DNA of 11,860 bases. Origin: CAHJWO01 sp964245885 (lineage in GTDB: Bacteria > Verrucomicrobiota > Verrucomicrobiia > Chthoniobacterales > SZAS-18). The stretch spans positions 1-11,860 of the forward strand of contig CAXTOX010000125.1 in the NCBI GenBank assembly GCA_964245885.1. The letters are read 5' to 3'. The notes beneath the pieces were generated by a model that saw only the letters and a list, made by a program, of their open reading frames with translations, made no database searches and was not told the DNA's origin. This document shows, piece after piece, positions 5,909 through 11,860 of this stretch (positions within the stretch are counted from its first letter, which is position 1; every line of letters starts with the position of its first letter). The position numbers and the translations under genes are program-made.

Positions 5909-6796
5909 TCAGCTATCGACGATGGCATCCCAGACGCGTATCGCCCGGCGTTTGACGCGGTGCAGCCGGGTCCGGAACTTCTGGCCGGAAACCGTCTTCG
6001 AGCGGACCTGCGCGTGCCACTCGTCGCGCTCGACGAGCGTCAGATAATGGTAGAACAATGCGTTGATCGGCCGCTCGACCTGCATCGGCACGCCCGCCCA
6101 GTGAATGAGATAGGGCCGCCGCGCCGCGTCCTGCCAGTAGGACTCGTAGTTCGCATCGAGATAGTCGCCGGCCCAGGTGGATTCCATCGACCCGGGCGGC
6201 AGCGTGACGTTGCGGATCGGCACGCCCGAGACCAGGCGCATCAGGTTGATGCCGGGCTGATCGGTCTGCCAACCGAAGAAGGTGCCGGCGTTCTCGGGGG
6301 CTTCGGCCGCACGCCGCAACGTCCCGAAGTCCGCGAACAACGGCCGGTCGCAGGCAAATTGCCCGGAGTTGAACACGGTCTGCTGCCAGACGGTCGAGGC
6401 GCGGCGGAACCGCCCCTCGGACTCCGGGGACATCGTGTGGCCGGGGTTGTGCCAATGGCCGCAGGAGGTGACAAAACCCTCCAGGCCGGCGACAGCGTCC
6501 ACCGGGTTGCGTAGAAAGACGATGTCGGTGTCGGCGAACTGGTAGTTGCCTTCCAACAGGCAAGCGCACCGCCGCATCAGGGGTGTCGCGCCGCCCGCGT
6601 GGAGCCACGCGTTTATCTCCGGGTGGTCCCACCACTGGCAGCCTGCGGGCAGCTCGAACCGGTCTTCCCGCCGGTCGGAGTACGGCACCACCCACACCGG
6701 CAGATCGCAGCCGACGGCGCGCAGGGAACGCACCATCGCCAGCAGCCGCAGGCGCACGGGCGCGCTCGCCAGGGTGATGATCTTTTCGAGTTTCAT
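5909..6796 (-). CDS. GT-A-like glycosyltransferase
   Basis: This 295-residue cytosolic protein has features of nucleotide-diphospho-sugar transferases of the GT-A fold (GT8/GT77-like, 'Nucleotid_trans' type). The N-terminal strand is KIITLASAPVRLRLLAMVRSLRAVG. A DxD metal/nucleotide motif sits in QFADTDIVFLRNP (D89-x-D91). VFNSGQFACDRP (141-152) resembles the conserved 'NSG' region, TDQPGINLM (178-186) follows, and YLIHWAG (229-235) carries the C-terminal His. The C-terminus is basic (RTRLHRVKRRAIRVW), suggesting membrane-surface association. The sugar donor and acceptor cannot be told. AAAGGA lies about 10 nt before the ATG. The stop TGA at 5911-5909 is 10 nt before the Hsp70 start, so the two are co-transcribed. 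GT assignment rests on these motifs, not on a search. Confidence 0.75.
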   Translation of the reverse strand: MKLEKIITLASAPVRLRLLAMVRSLRAVGCDLPVWVVPYSDRREDRFELPAGCQWWDHPEINAWLHAGGATPLMRRCACLLEGNYQFADTDIVFLRNPVDAVAGLEGFVTSCGHWHNPGHTMSPESEGRFRRASTVWQQTVFNSGQFACDRPLFADFGTLRRAAEAPENAGTFFGWQTDQPGINLMRLVSGVPIRNVTLPPGSMESTWAGDYLDANYESYWQDAARRPYLIHWAGVPMQVERPINALFYHYLTLVERDEWHAQVRSKTVSGQKFRTRLHRVKRRAIRVWDAIVDS

Positions 6797-6934
6797 GGAG
6801 CCGCCGTCCTTTCGGCCTCAGAACGGCCAGCGTAGCGCGGAGCCGAACCGGCGTCCAGAGGTGTAGAGAACTCCCGATCCTTGCCAAATACCGTCCGACC
6901 TCCGACGCGCACCCGCCGTTTTCCGAATAGGTAG

Positions 6935-8443
6935 TTAGCGAGGCGCGGTCAGAGGCAGCGTGCGCTGCTCGGCCCGCCACAATTTCTCGAACTGCGCCCG
7001 GACCTCGGCCTTACCGTGTTCGCGCAAGTGGCGCGCTTCCACGATGTGCTCGTAGAGGCTGGCAAAACGCCGCAGCGCCGCCTCGTCGTCGTCCACGGCC
7101 TCGTCGGCCTGCGCGCTGGCGTTGCCGGCCGCCAGGAGCGCGCGGCGTGGCGCGTCGTCTTTGACCAACGCCTCCACCGCGCCGAGGAACGCCTCGTGGT
7201 AATCGCCGGATTCCTTGTCCGCCCACCGCAACACCGGCCACCGCTCAAAGAACGGGCCGAGCCTCTGTTGCCGCAGGGCGTTCAATTGCTCTTTCGCGTC
7301 GTTCTCCGCCTTCAGCAGCGCCGGGCGCGCCGCGGGGTCGCCGTAGGTGAGCCGGTCAAAAACCGTGACCGCCCGGAATTCGCCTTCCAGTCCGAGTTGC
7401 CCGGAAAGCGCGTCGAGCACCGCGCGCTGGGCCGGGGTGCCCGCCCGCCACGCTTCCTGGTAGGGCGTGCCGTAGACCGTGGCCTCCGGTAGGGAAGCGC
7501 GGGACTGCAAAAAAACGTCGGAGGTGCAAACCGGCGTGTCGGCGGAACGGTCATGGATCAGCGCGTAGCAAAACGCCTCGTGCAGGCTGACGGTGCCGTC
7601 CCCGTCGTAATCCGCCCCGTCGACCTTGTCGCCGAAACGGTCGCGACCGCACAGGGCACCGAAGAAGTACGACGAAAAATCCTGGTAGTCGGCCCGCCCC
7701 GTGGCGTAGGAGCAGCCTGCCGCTTCCCGGTCCTTCTGCGCCGAGAAGAAGCCGACGACCTCTTCTTCGACCAACCCTGCTTTGGGATCACCGCCTCGAA
7801 AAAGCGCGTCCGCAAACGCGCCGCTGAAACACTGCGCCATGACCAGCACCACCGGCACTTGGCGCGGCAGGCGGGAAATTTCCGCGGCCAGGTCGCGGAC
7901 CTTCAACTCGTCGCCGTTCCACAGGTCGTAGTGAGTGTCCGCCTCGTTCTGCTCGTCCTGGGTGCCGTGCCCCGCGAAGTAGAGCAGGAGCGGCGCGGAG
8001 TGCTTGGCCGCCTGCGCGGAAAGCGTGGCCAAGGCGCGGTGCAAATCGTGCAGGCGCGCCGGACCATCCGGCGGCGCAGGCAGGTCTGGAACCCGTGTGA
8101 GCACCGGCTCCCCGGCGTCGTGGTCAGCCAGCAGGATGGCCAGGGCGCGCCGGGCGTCGGCGGAAGCCCGGGGGTCGGCGTAGGACACCGTGGCCTGGTC
8201 CGTCTTGCCATCGGCAAAGAGCAGCGTGCGCCGGGCGGCAGGCGCGAGCAGTCCGGCGACAAAACGGGTGTGCCCCTCGATCTGCGCGGCGTTGCTCGGC
8301 ACGTCCGGGCCGCCGCCCACCAGCAGCGCGTAGAGCGGGGCGGGGGCAGGGTCAGTTGCCCGGAGGTCCCCGCCGCCGAGCAGCCAGCAGGTAAACGCCA
8401 GCCAAATGGCGGCAAAAAGCGGGCGTCGGGCGGGGACAGACAC
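6935..8443 (-). CDS. Secreted clan CD (caspase/metacaspase-like) peptidase
   Basis: This 502-residue protein has an N-terminal signal peptide (basic MSVPARR, hydrophobic 9-23) and then a caspase-fold-like region. The catalytic dyad is visible: His159 in LLLYFAGHGTQDE and Cys205 in VPVVLVMAQCFSGAF, in the order and spacing of clan CD enzymes (C14 caspase/metacaspase or C13 legumain type). A perfect 12-residue EF-hand loop follows, DYDGDGTVSLHE (278-289), suggesting calcium binding. The remaining 200 residues are helical and charged with no domain I can name. The start is GTG at 8443; no ATG fits the signal peptide, and the ribosome-binding site is weak. It lies 138 nt upstream of the glycosyltransferase on the same strand and is divergent from the SDR gene. 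Substrate and biological role are unknown; the fold call is firm, the family (C13 versus C14) less so. Confidence 0.85.
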   Translation of the reverse strand: MSVPARRPLFAAIWLAFTCWLLGGGDLRATDPAPAPLYALLVGGGPDVPSNAAQIEGHTRFVAGLLAPAARRTLLFADGKTDQATVSYADPRASADARRALAILLADHDAGEPVLTRVPDLPAPPDGPARLHDLHRALATLSAQAAKHSAPLLLYFAGHGTQDEQNEADTHYDLWNGDELKVRDLAAEISRLPRQVPVVLVMAQCFSGAFADALFRGGDPKAGLVEEEVVGFFSAQKDREAAGCSYATGRADYQDFSSYFFGALCGRDRFGDKVDGADYDGDGTVSLHEAFCYALIHDRSADTPVCTSDVFLQSRASLPEATVYGTPYQEAWRAGTPAQRAVLDALSGQLGLEGEFRAVTVFDRLTYGDPAARPALLKAENDAKEQLNALRQQRLGPFFERWPVLRWADKESGDYHEAFLGAVEALVKDDAPRRALLAAGNASAQADEAVDDDEAALRRFASLYEHIVEARHLREHGKAEVRAQFEKLWRAEQRTLPLTAPR

Positions 8444-8617
8444 CGCGCAAGATAACCTGGAGTCGCCCCGGTGAGCAAACCGCCTATCGCCGGGGAGGAG
8501 TCAGCCCCTTCTTATCGCGACAAATAGTTACCCCGTACACTGCTCCGCGTTCGATCTTCGATTCTTCGAGGGACGCTGCCTGATCCGCGCCGCGCCACCA
8601 GCCATCCCGCCAACCCC
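8444..8617. promoter_or_regulatory. Divergent intergenic region (peptidase / SDR)
   Basis: These 174 bp separate the divergent peptidase and dehydrogenase genes and must hold both promoters. A CCCCGG / CCGGGG inverted repeat (8466-8471 and 8490-8495) lies in it and could be an operator. No convincing -35/-10 pair was found on either strand, and neither gene has a clear Shine-Dalgarno sequence. Confidence 0.4.
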
Positions 8618-9637
8618 ATGAGCCATCCCACCAAACCCCGCGTCATCGTCATCACCGGAGCCGCCGCCGGCGTCGGCCGCGCTGCCGCCCAGATGTTCGC
8701 CAAAACCGAAGGCGCGCGCATCGGCCTCGTCGCCCGCGGTCTGGAAGCCCTCGAAGGTGCCAGGCGCGAGGTTGAAGCCGCGGGCGGCAAGGCAATCGTC
8801 TGCCAATGCGACGTGGCGGACGCCGAGGCGGTCGAGGCTGCCGCCGAACGGGTCGAGCGCGACCTGGGACCCATCGACGTGTGGGTCAACGTGGCGATGA
8901 CCAGCGTGTTCGCCTTCATCAAGGACACCACGGCGGCGGAGTTCAAGCGCGTGACGGAAGTGTGTTACCTCGGCTACGTCAACGGCACGCTGGCGGCGCT
9001 GAAGAGGATGCTGCCGCGCGACCGCGGGCACATCGTCCAAGTCGGCAGCGCGTTGGCGTACCGCGGCATCCCGCTCCAGGCGGCGTACTGCGGGAGCAAG
9101 CACGCGATCCAGGGCTTCATGGACAGCCTCCAGGCCGAGTTGATCCACGACAAGAGCAAGGTCATCGCGTGCATGGTGCAAATGCCCGCGCTCAACACGC
9201 CGCAGTTCGATTGGTGCCTGAGCAAGATGCCCAACCGGTCGCAGCCGGTCCCGCCGATCTACCAGCCGGAAGTCGCCGCCGAGGCCATCGTGTTCGCGTC
9301 GAAGAACACCCGGCGGGAAATCTACGTCGGGTTGCCGACGGTCATCGCCATCGTGGGCAACAAATTGTTTCCACGTCTGGGCGACTGGTATCTGGGCAAA
9401 ACCGGCGTCAAGGGTCAGCAGACAGACGAGAAAGCCGATCCCGCCGCGCCGAACAATCTCTACGCGCCGGTCGGCGGCGACCCCGGCGCGCACGGCCGTT
9501 TCGACGACCGCGCCTTCAAGCGCAGCGCGCAGCTCTGGACGGACCTGCACCGCCATTGGATCGTCGGCGGACTGCTGGCGGCCGTCCTCGGCGTGGCGGG
9601 CGGTTTCCTCGCTGCAAACCGGACCAAGTCACGGTGA
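8618..9637 (+). CDS. Short-chain dehydrogenase/reductase with C-terminal membrane anchor
   Basis: This 339-residue classical SDR has VIVITGAAAGVGRAAA (9-24) with the TGxxxGxG dinucleotide motif, CDVADAEAVEAA (64-75), and WVNVAMTS (89-96) in place of NNAG. The catalytic Ser144, Tyr157 and Lys161 lie in QVGSALAYRGIPLQAAYCGSKHA. The usual Asn of the tetrad in helix alphaF is replaced in TEVCYLGYVNG. The length is well above the usual 250: after NTPQFDW and PPIYQPEVAAEAIVF comes an extension with GAHGRFDD. The protein ends in a transmembrane helix (WIVGGLLAAVLGVAGGFLA) followed by a basic tail. I remember a widespread uncharacterised SDR subfamily with these signatures. NAD(P) dependence is expected; the substrate is unknown. 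The ATG at 8618 places the Rossmann motif at the usual position. It is followed after 173 bp by the MFS gene. Confidence 0.9.
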   Translation: MSHPTKPRVIVITGAAAGVGRAAAQMFAKTEGARIGLVARGLEALEGARREVEAAGGKAIVCQCDVADAEAVEAAAERVERDLGPIDVWVNVAMTSVFAFIKDTTAAEFKRVTEVCYLGYVNGTLAALKRMLPRDRGHIVQVGSALAYRGIPLQAAYCGSKHAIQGFMDSLQAELIHDKSKVIACMVQMPALNTPQFDWCLSKMPNRSQPVPPIYQPEVAAEAIVFASKNTRREIYVGLPTVIAIVGNKLFPRLGDWYLGKTGVKGQQTDEKADPAAPNNLYAPVGGDPGAHGRFDDRAFKRSAQLWTDLHRHWIVGGLLAAVLGVAGGFLAANRTKSR

Positions 9638-9810
9638 AAGGCGTCGGCCGCGAGTTCGCAAACGCCGTGCAGGGACGTGGAAAACTTTTGCCAGGCTCGT
9701 TCTCCGCACCGTGGAACCGGCGCGGGTGCAATCCTTTCCAAAAGGCATTACCTTGGGCCACGTCCGACCCGAAGCGCCCGAGCCGGGTGCCCCGTGTTTT
9801 CATTGACCCA

Positions 9811-11139
9811 ATGACCGAAGAACCGCCTCCTGCCTCCGTTCCATCCACCGCCTCCAGCGAAACCCTGCCGGTGCGCCAGCGCGCCACCGCCGCCCAGACG
9901 CGGCTCAGCGCCGCCGAGTGGGGGCTGCTCTCCGTACTGACGCTGATCCAGTTCACCGTCACCGTCGACTTCATCGTCATCGCGCCGCTCGGCCCGCAGT
10001 TGATGCGTGTCTTCAGCATTAACACCGAACAGTTCGGCTACACCGTGGCCGCGTACGCGTTCGGCGCGGGGTTGTCCAGCTTCTCGGCCGCGTTCTTCCT
10101 GGATCGCTTTGACCGCAAACGGGTACTGCTCGTGCTCTTTGCCGGGTTCACGGCCGGGACGTTCGCTTGTGCGTTGGCTCCGGGCTACCCCGCGATGCTG
10201 GCGGCGCGGTTTGTCACCGGCATTTTCGGCGGGGTGTGCGGCGGCGTGGTGCTGGCCATCGTGGGCGACGCGATCCCGGAGGTGCGCCGCGCCACGGCGA
10301 TGGGCACGGTGATGAGCGCCTTCGCCCTGGCGAGCGCGCTGGGCGTGCCCGCCGGGCTGTGGATGGCTGAACGCGGCTGGCACTGGCCCTTCCTGATCCT
10401 CGGCACCCTCAGCGCGGTGATCCTTCCTTTCGCCGCGTGGCTGCTGCCGCGCTCGGACCGCCACCTGCGCGACGCCGCGAGCACGGAGTCGGCCGGAGCG
10501 CGGATGTGGTCGGTCCTGGCCAACGGCCGGCACCTGCGCGCCTTCGGCCTGATGGCCGCACTGACGACGGCCGGGTTCATGGTCGTGCCCTTCATCAGCA
10601 CGTTCATGGTGCGCAACGTGGGCCTCACCGAATCCCAACTCAAGTACAACTTTCTGAGCGGCGGGGTCTTCACGCTCTTTTCCATGAATTTGATCGGCCG
10701 CCTCTCGGACATGTACGGGCGCATGCGGGTCTTTGTGATCATGGCGATCCTCTCGGGGGGAGCGGTGCTGGGGCTGACCCACCTGGGTCCCGCGCCGCTG
10801 CTGGCGGCGGTGGCGATGACCACCGTGTTCATGGTGACGATGACCGGGCGGTTCGTGCCGGCCATCGCGATGATCACCGGCAGCGCGGAAGCGCGGCACC
10901 GGGGCGGCTTCATGAGCCTGAATTCCTGCGTGCAGCAGACGTTCTCGGGTCTCGGCGCGAGCCTGGGCGGCTGGCTGATCATCGACCAGGCCAACCAGCC
11001 GTTGCGCAACTACGGACTGATCGGCTGGATCGCCGCCGGCCTGGCCGTCGCCTGCATCGGGCTGGCGGCCCGCCTGCGTCGCCCGGTCGCCGCCGCGTCC
11101 GCGCCGCACGACGTGGCGGCGATGGAGCACATGGGATGA
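9811..11139 (+). CDS. MFS transporter (DHA1-like, predicted 12 TM)
   Basis: This 442-residue integral membrane protein has a roughly 34-residue cytosolic Pro/Ser/Thr-rich N-terminus and then about 12 hydrophobic segments. Motifs typical of the drug:H+ antiporter-1 branch are visible: TVDFIVIAPLGPQLM in TM1 (Asp53), motif A as FFLDRFDRKRVLL (95-107), a motif-C-like ALGVPAGLWM in TM5 (176-185), and a second-half motif A RLSDMYGRMRVFV (297-309). The frame is open far upstream, through the antisense and alternate frames of the SDR gene. The ATG at 9811 is the only sensible start: it precedes TM1 and lies in the intergenic region. There is no clear Shine-Dalgarno sequence. It is probably an efflux pump for small organic compounds, but substrates cannot be deduced. 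It may be co-transcribed with the SDR. Confidence 0.92.
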   Translation: MTEEPPPASVPSTASSETLPVRQRATAAQTRLSAAEWGLLSVLTLIQFTVTVDFIVIAPLGPQLMRVFSINTEQFGYTVAAYAFGAGLSSFSAAFFLDRFDRKRVLLVLFAGFTAGTFACALAPGYPAMLAARFVTGIFGGVCGGVVLAIVGDAIPEVRRATAMGTVMSAFALASALGVPAGLWMAERGWHWPFLILGTLSAVILPFAAWLLPRSDRHLRDAASTESAGARMWSVLANGRHLRAFGLMAALTTAGFMVVPFISTFMVRNVGLTESQLKYNFLSGGVFTLFSMNLIGRLSDMYGRMRVFVIMAILSGGAVLGLTHLGPAPLLAAVAMTTVFMVTMTGRFVPAIAMITGSAEARHRGGFMSLNSCVQQTFSGLGASLGGWLIIDQANQPLRNYGLIGWIAAGLAVACIGLAARLRRPVAAASAPHDVAAMEHMG

Positions 11140-11160
11140 GCGGCCGTGCCGCGCGCTGAT

Positions 11161-11446
11161 CATGGCGCTCTGCTCGACCTGCGCTAGGACCTGCGCCGGA
11201 CGTACTGGACATCAACGGGGTCGCGGATATTGATCCTGTTGCGGATTATATCAGCAGCGCCGTGTAGGCCGGCAACGTGATCGATGGCGACGCCTTGCGC
11301 GAGATCAGCGAGAAGTCATGGCCACCCTCACGGAGATGGCCGGCAAGGGCTTCCTGGACAAAAACCGCATCCTGATGCTACGTACCGACAGCAACTACTG
11401 CATGCCGCCGACCGGCCAGGACACCCAAACATTGATCGCATTGTAG
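11161..11446 (+). pseudogene. Decayed purine nucleoside permease (NUP) remnant
   Basis: Conserved NUP-family blocks survive in three frames. GALLDLR*DLRRTYW (11164-11208) matches the 'xxRFDLxxTYW' block, with TAG at 11185 where Phe is usual. INGVADIDP...SSAV*AGNVIDGDALREI (11211-11306) matches 'IAGIAGIDP..lGSAAWAxYVVDGDLAhEI', with TAG at 11265 where Trp is usual. Only two bases (11209-11210) remain where a Leu codon belongs between TYW and ING, a frameshift. ATLTEMAGKGFLDKNRILML then RTDSNYCMPPTGQ (11321-11421) matches the C-terminal 'vDldRvlvLRTaSNyxMpPpGq' block in a third frame. Roughly 100 or more residues normally between these blocks are missing. The intact family is about 350 residues and is linked to purine nucleoside uptake. 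The alignment is from memory but agrees at many family-conserved positions. Homology stops near 11424; the stop at 11446 is incidental. Confidence 0.72.
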
Positions 11447-11513
11447 CTGATACCTAACTTGGCTGCGATGGAGGACCCAAATCCACGCACCAATCGAAGA
11501 CGCCATCGACCCA
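11425..11513 (-). pseudogene. Possible helix-turn-helix (transposase-like) fragment
   Basis: On the minus strand this stretch reads GRWRLRLVRGFGSSIAAK then LGISYNAINVW. It resembles the N-terminal HTH of IS3/IS630-type transposases or small regulators (R..iv..ygsSia..lGISyntv..W). The resemblance ends abruptly at the Trp at 11425, exactly where permease homology on the other strand ends, which suggests a junction between two gene relics. The flanking parts of the same reading frame look like nothing. It may be chance. Confidence 0.28.
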
Positions 11514-11768
11514 AATGCCCGACTCTTTGGGTGGCATCGTAGTTGACGGCAAGGAACGGGGAGAGAAACAACCTTGCCGTGGGACGCGAAACTCCGCAGT
11601 GCCTGACAGGCTCAAGGTCAGCGACGGCGGGAAAAACGACGTGTCGTGAAACGCTGCGCGTCGCCCCGCCGTTCACTGGAGCGCGTAGTCAGGCTCCGGG
11701 CGTTTGACTCCAGCGACCACTTGGGAAGCTTGCAGTGCACACAACGCCTAGTAATACTTCGTCAAGTG
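11447..11768. other. Gene-free stretch
   Basis: Apart from the possible HTH scrap and one inverted repeat, no coding signal, RNA gene or mobile element is recognisable. Stop codons are scattered in all frames and the composition is less GC-rich than the genes to the left. It fits a degraded region following the permease relic. Confidence 0.55.
11546..11580. repeat. Perfect 9-bp inverted repeat
   Basis: ACGGCAAGG (11546-11554) and CCTTGCCGT (11572-11580) are exact reverse complements around a 17-bp purine-rich spacer. No T-run follows, so it is not an intrinsic terminator. It could be an operator or a chance palindrome. Confidence 0.35.
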
Positions 11769-11796
11769 TTGTAAGTACTTCAACGGCAGGTATATG
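11769..11796 (+). promoter_or_regulatory. Possible sigma70-type promoter
   Basis: TTGTAA (11769-11774) and TATATG (11791-11796) are spaced by 16 bp. Each matches consensus at four of six positions. They precede a possible gene start at 11821 by about 25 bp. An AAGTACTT palindrome (11773-11780) overlaps the -35 edge. Confidence 0.3.
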
Positions 11797-11820
11797 TTAT
11801 GGAGCGAGTGAGAGATTGTA

Positions 11821-11860
11821 ATGATGGATGAAGAGGCGCAGGGCGACTTCGTGCATCCGC
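11821..11860 (+). CDS. Possible start of a gene running off the window
   Basis: ATGATGGATGAAGAG (11821-11835) opens a frame reading MMDEEAQGDFVHP to the window edge with no stop. A weak purine-rich GAGAGA (11810-11815) and a possible promoter lie upstream. Thirteen codons are too few for a family call. It is listed because it is the only open start at this edge. Confidence 0.3.
   Translation, partial: MMDEEAQGDFVHP

Noticed and set aside
3883..5955. Very long plus-strand open frame opposite the Hsp70 gene
   Set aside because: It is antisense to a clearly conserved Hsp70 reading frame. Its translation is Arg/Pro/Gly-rich with no domain, as expected for a GC-rich shadow frame.
8806..9810. Long in-frame extension upstream of the MFS start
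   Set aside because: It runs through an alternate frame of the SDR gene and encodes Arg-rich low-complexity sequence. The MFS protein proper begins at the intergenic ATG at 9811.
9748..11163. Long minus-strand open frame opposite the MFS gene
   Set aside because: His/Arg/Glu-rich antisense translation with no membrane segments or motifs; the plus strand encodes a clear transporter.
11395..11676. 93-codon minus-strand frame as an intact gene
   Set aside because: Only the short HTH-like part resembles anything. The C-terminal end is antisense to the permease relic and the N-terminal half has no recognisable features.

Overview
This is a GC-rich bacterial window. The combination of genes points to a Verrucomicrobiota-like (PVC superphylum) environmental bacterium: PEP-CTERM exported proteins, an H-X9-DG-type pseudopilin, a large Hsp70 with a DUF3731-like C-terminus, a secreted clan CD (caspase-like) peptidase, and intergenic palindromic repeats. 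No rRNA or other phylogenetic marker is present, so the assignment is an inference.

Layout. Positions 1-530 hold a double palindromic repeat (9-54), a cobalamin riboswitch (about 134-330) and a hairpin-rich leader. The last hairpin of the leader encloses the purine-rich ribosome-binding region and start codon of the first gene. The riboswitch leads into a two-gene operon on the plus strand. The first gene (531-2099) encodes an unusual tandem protein with two complete 'signal peptide - exported domain - PEP-CTERM' units in one frame. The second (2096-2842) encodes a small pseudopilin and overlaps the first by ATGA. An intergenic block (2843-3159) carries two inverted copies of a palindromic repeat. 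Each copy is a hairpin plus T-run facing one of the two converging operons, and between them lies a cluster of CGCAGATT repeats.

The minus strand from 8443 down to 3160 encodes a secreted caspase-like peptidase with an EF-hand loop, a GT-A-like glycosyltransferase, and a large Hsp70-family ATPase that starts 10 nt after the glycosyltransferase stop. The last two form an operon. The plus strand then encodes a membrane-anchored short-chain dehydrogenase (8618-9637) and a 12-TM-type MFS transporter (9811-11139).

The tail (11140-11860) has no intact gene. It contains the decayed remains of a purine nucleoside permease (about 11161-11424; stop codons, a frameshift, an internal deletion). An opposite-strand helix-turn-helix-like scrap abuts it. 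A possible promoter and the first 13 codons of a possible gene lie at the window edge.

The most interesting candidate system is the B12-riboswitch-controlled PEP-CTERM tandem protein plus pseudopilin. I infer a surface-exposed corrinoid-related function, but no known B12 transporter (such as btuB) is in the window. The internal fusion of the tandem protein can be explained by one extra G in an ATGA stop/start overlap of exactly the type seen at the next gene junction.
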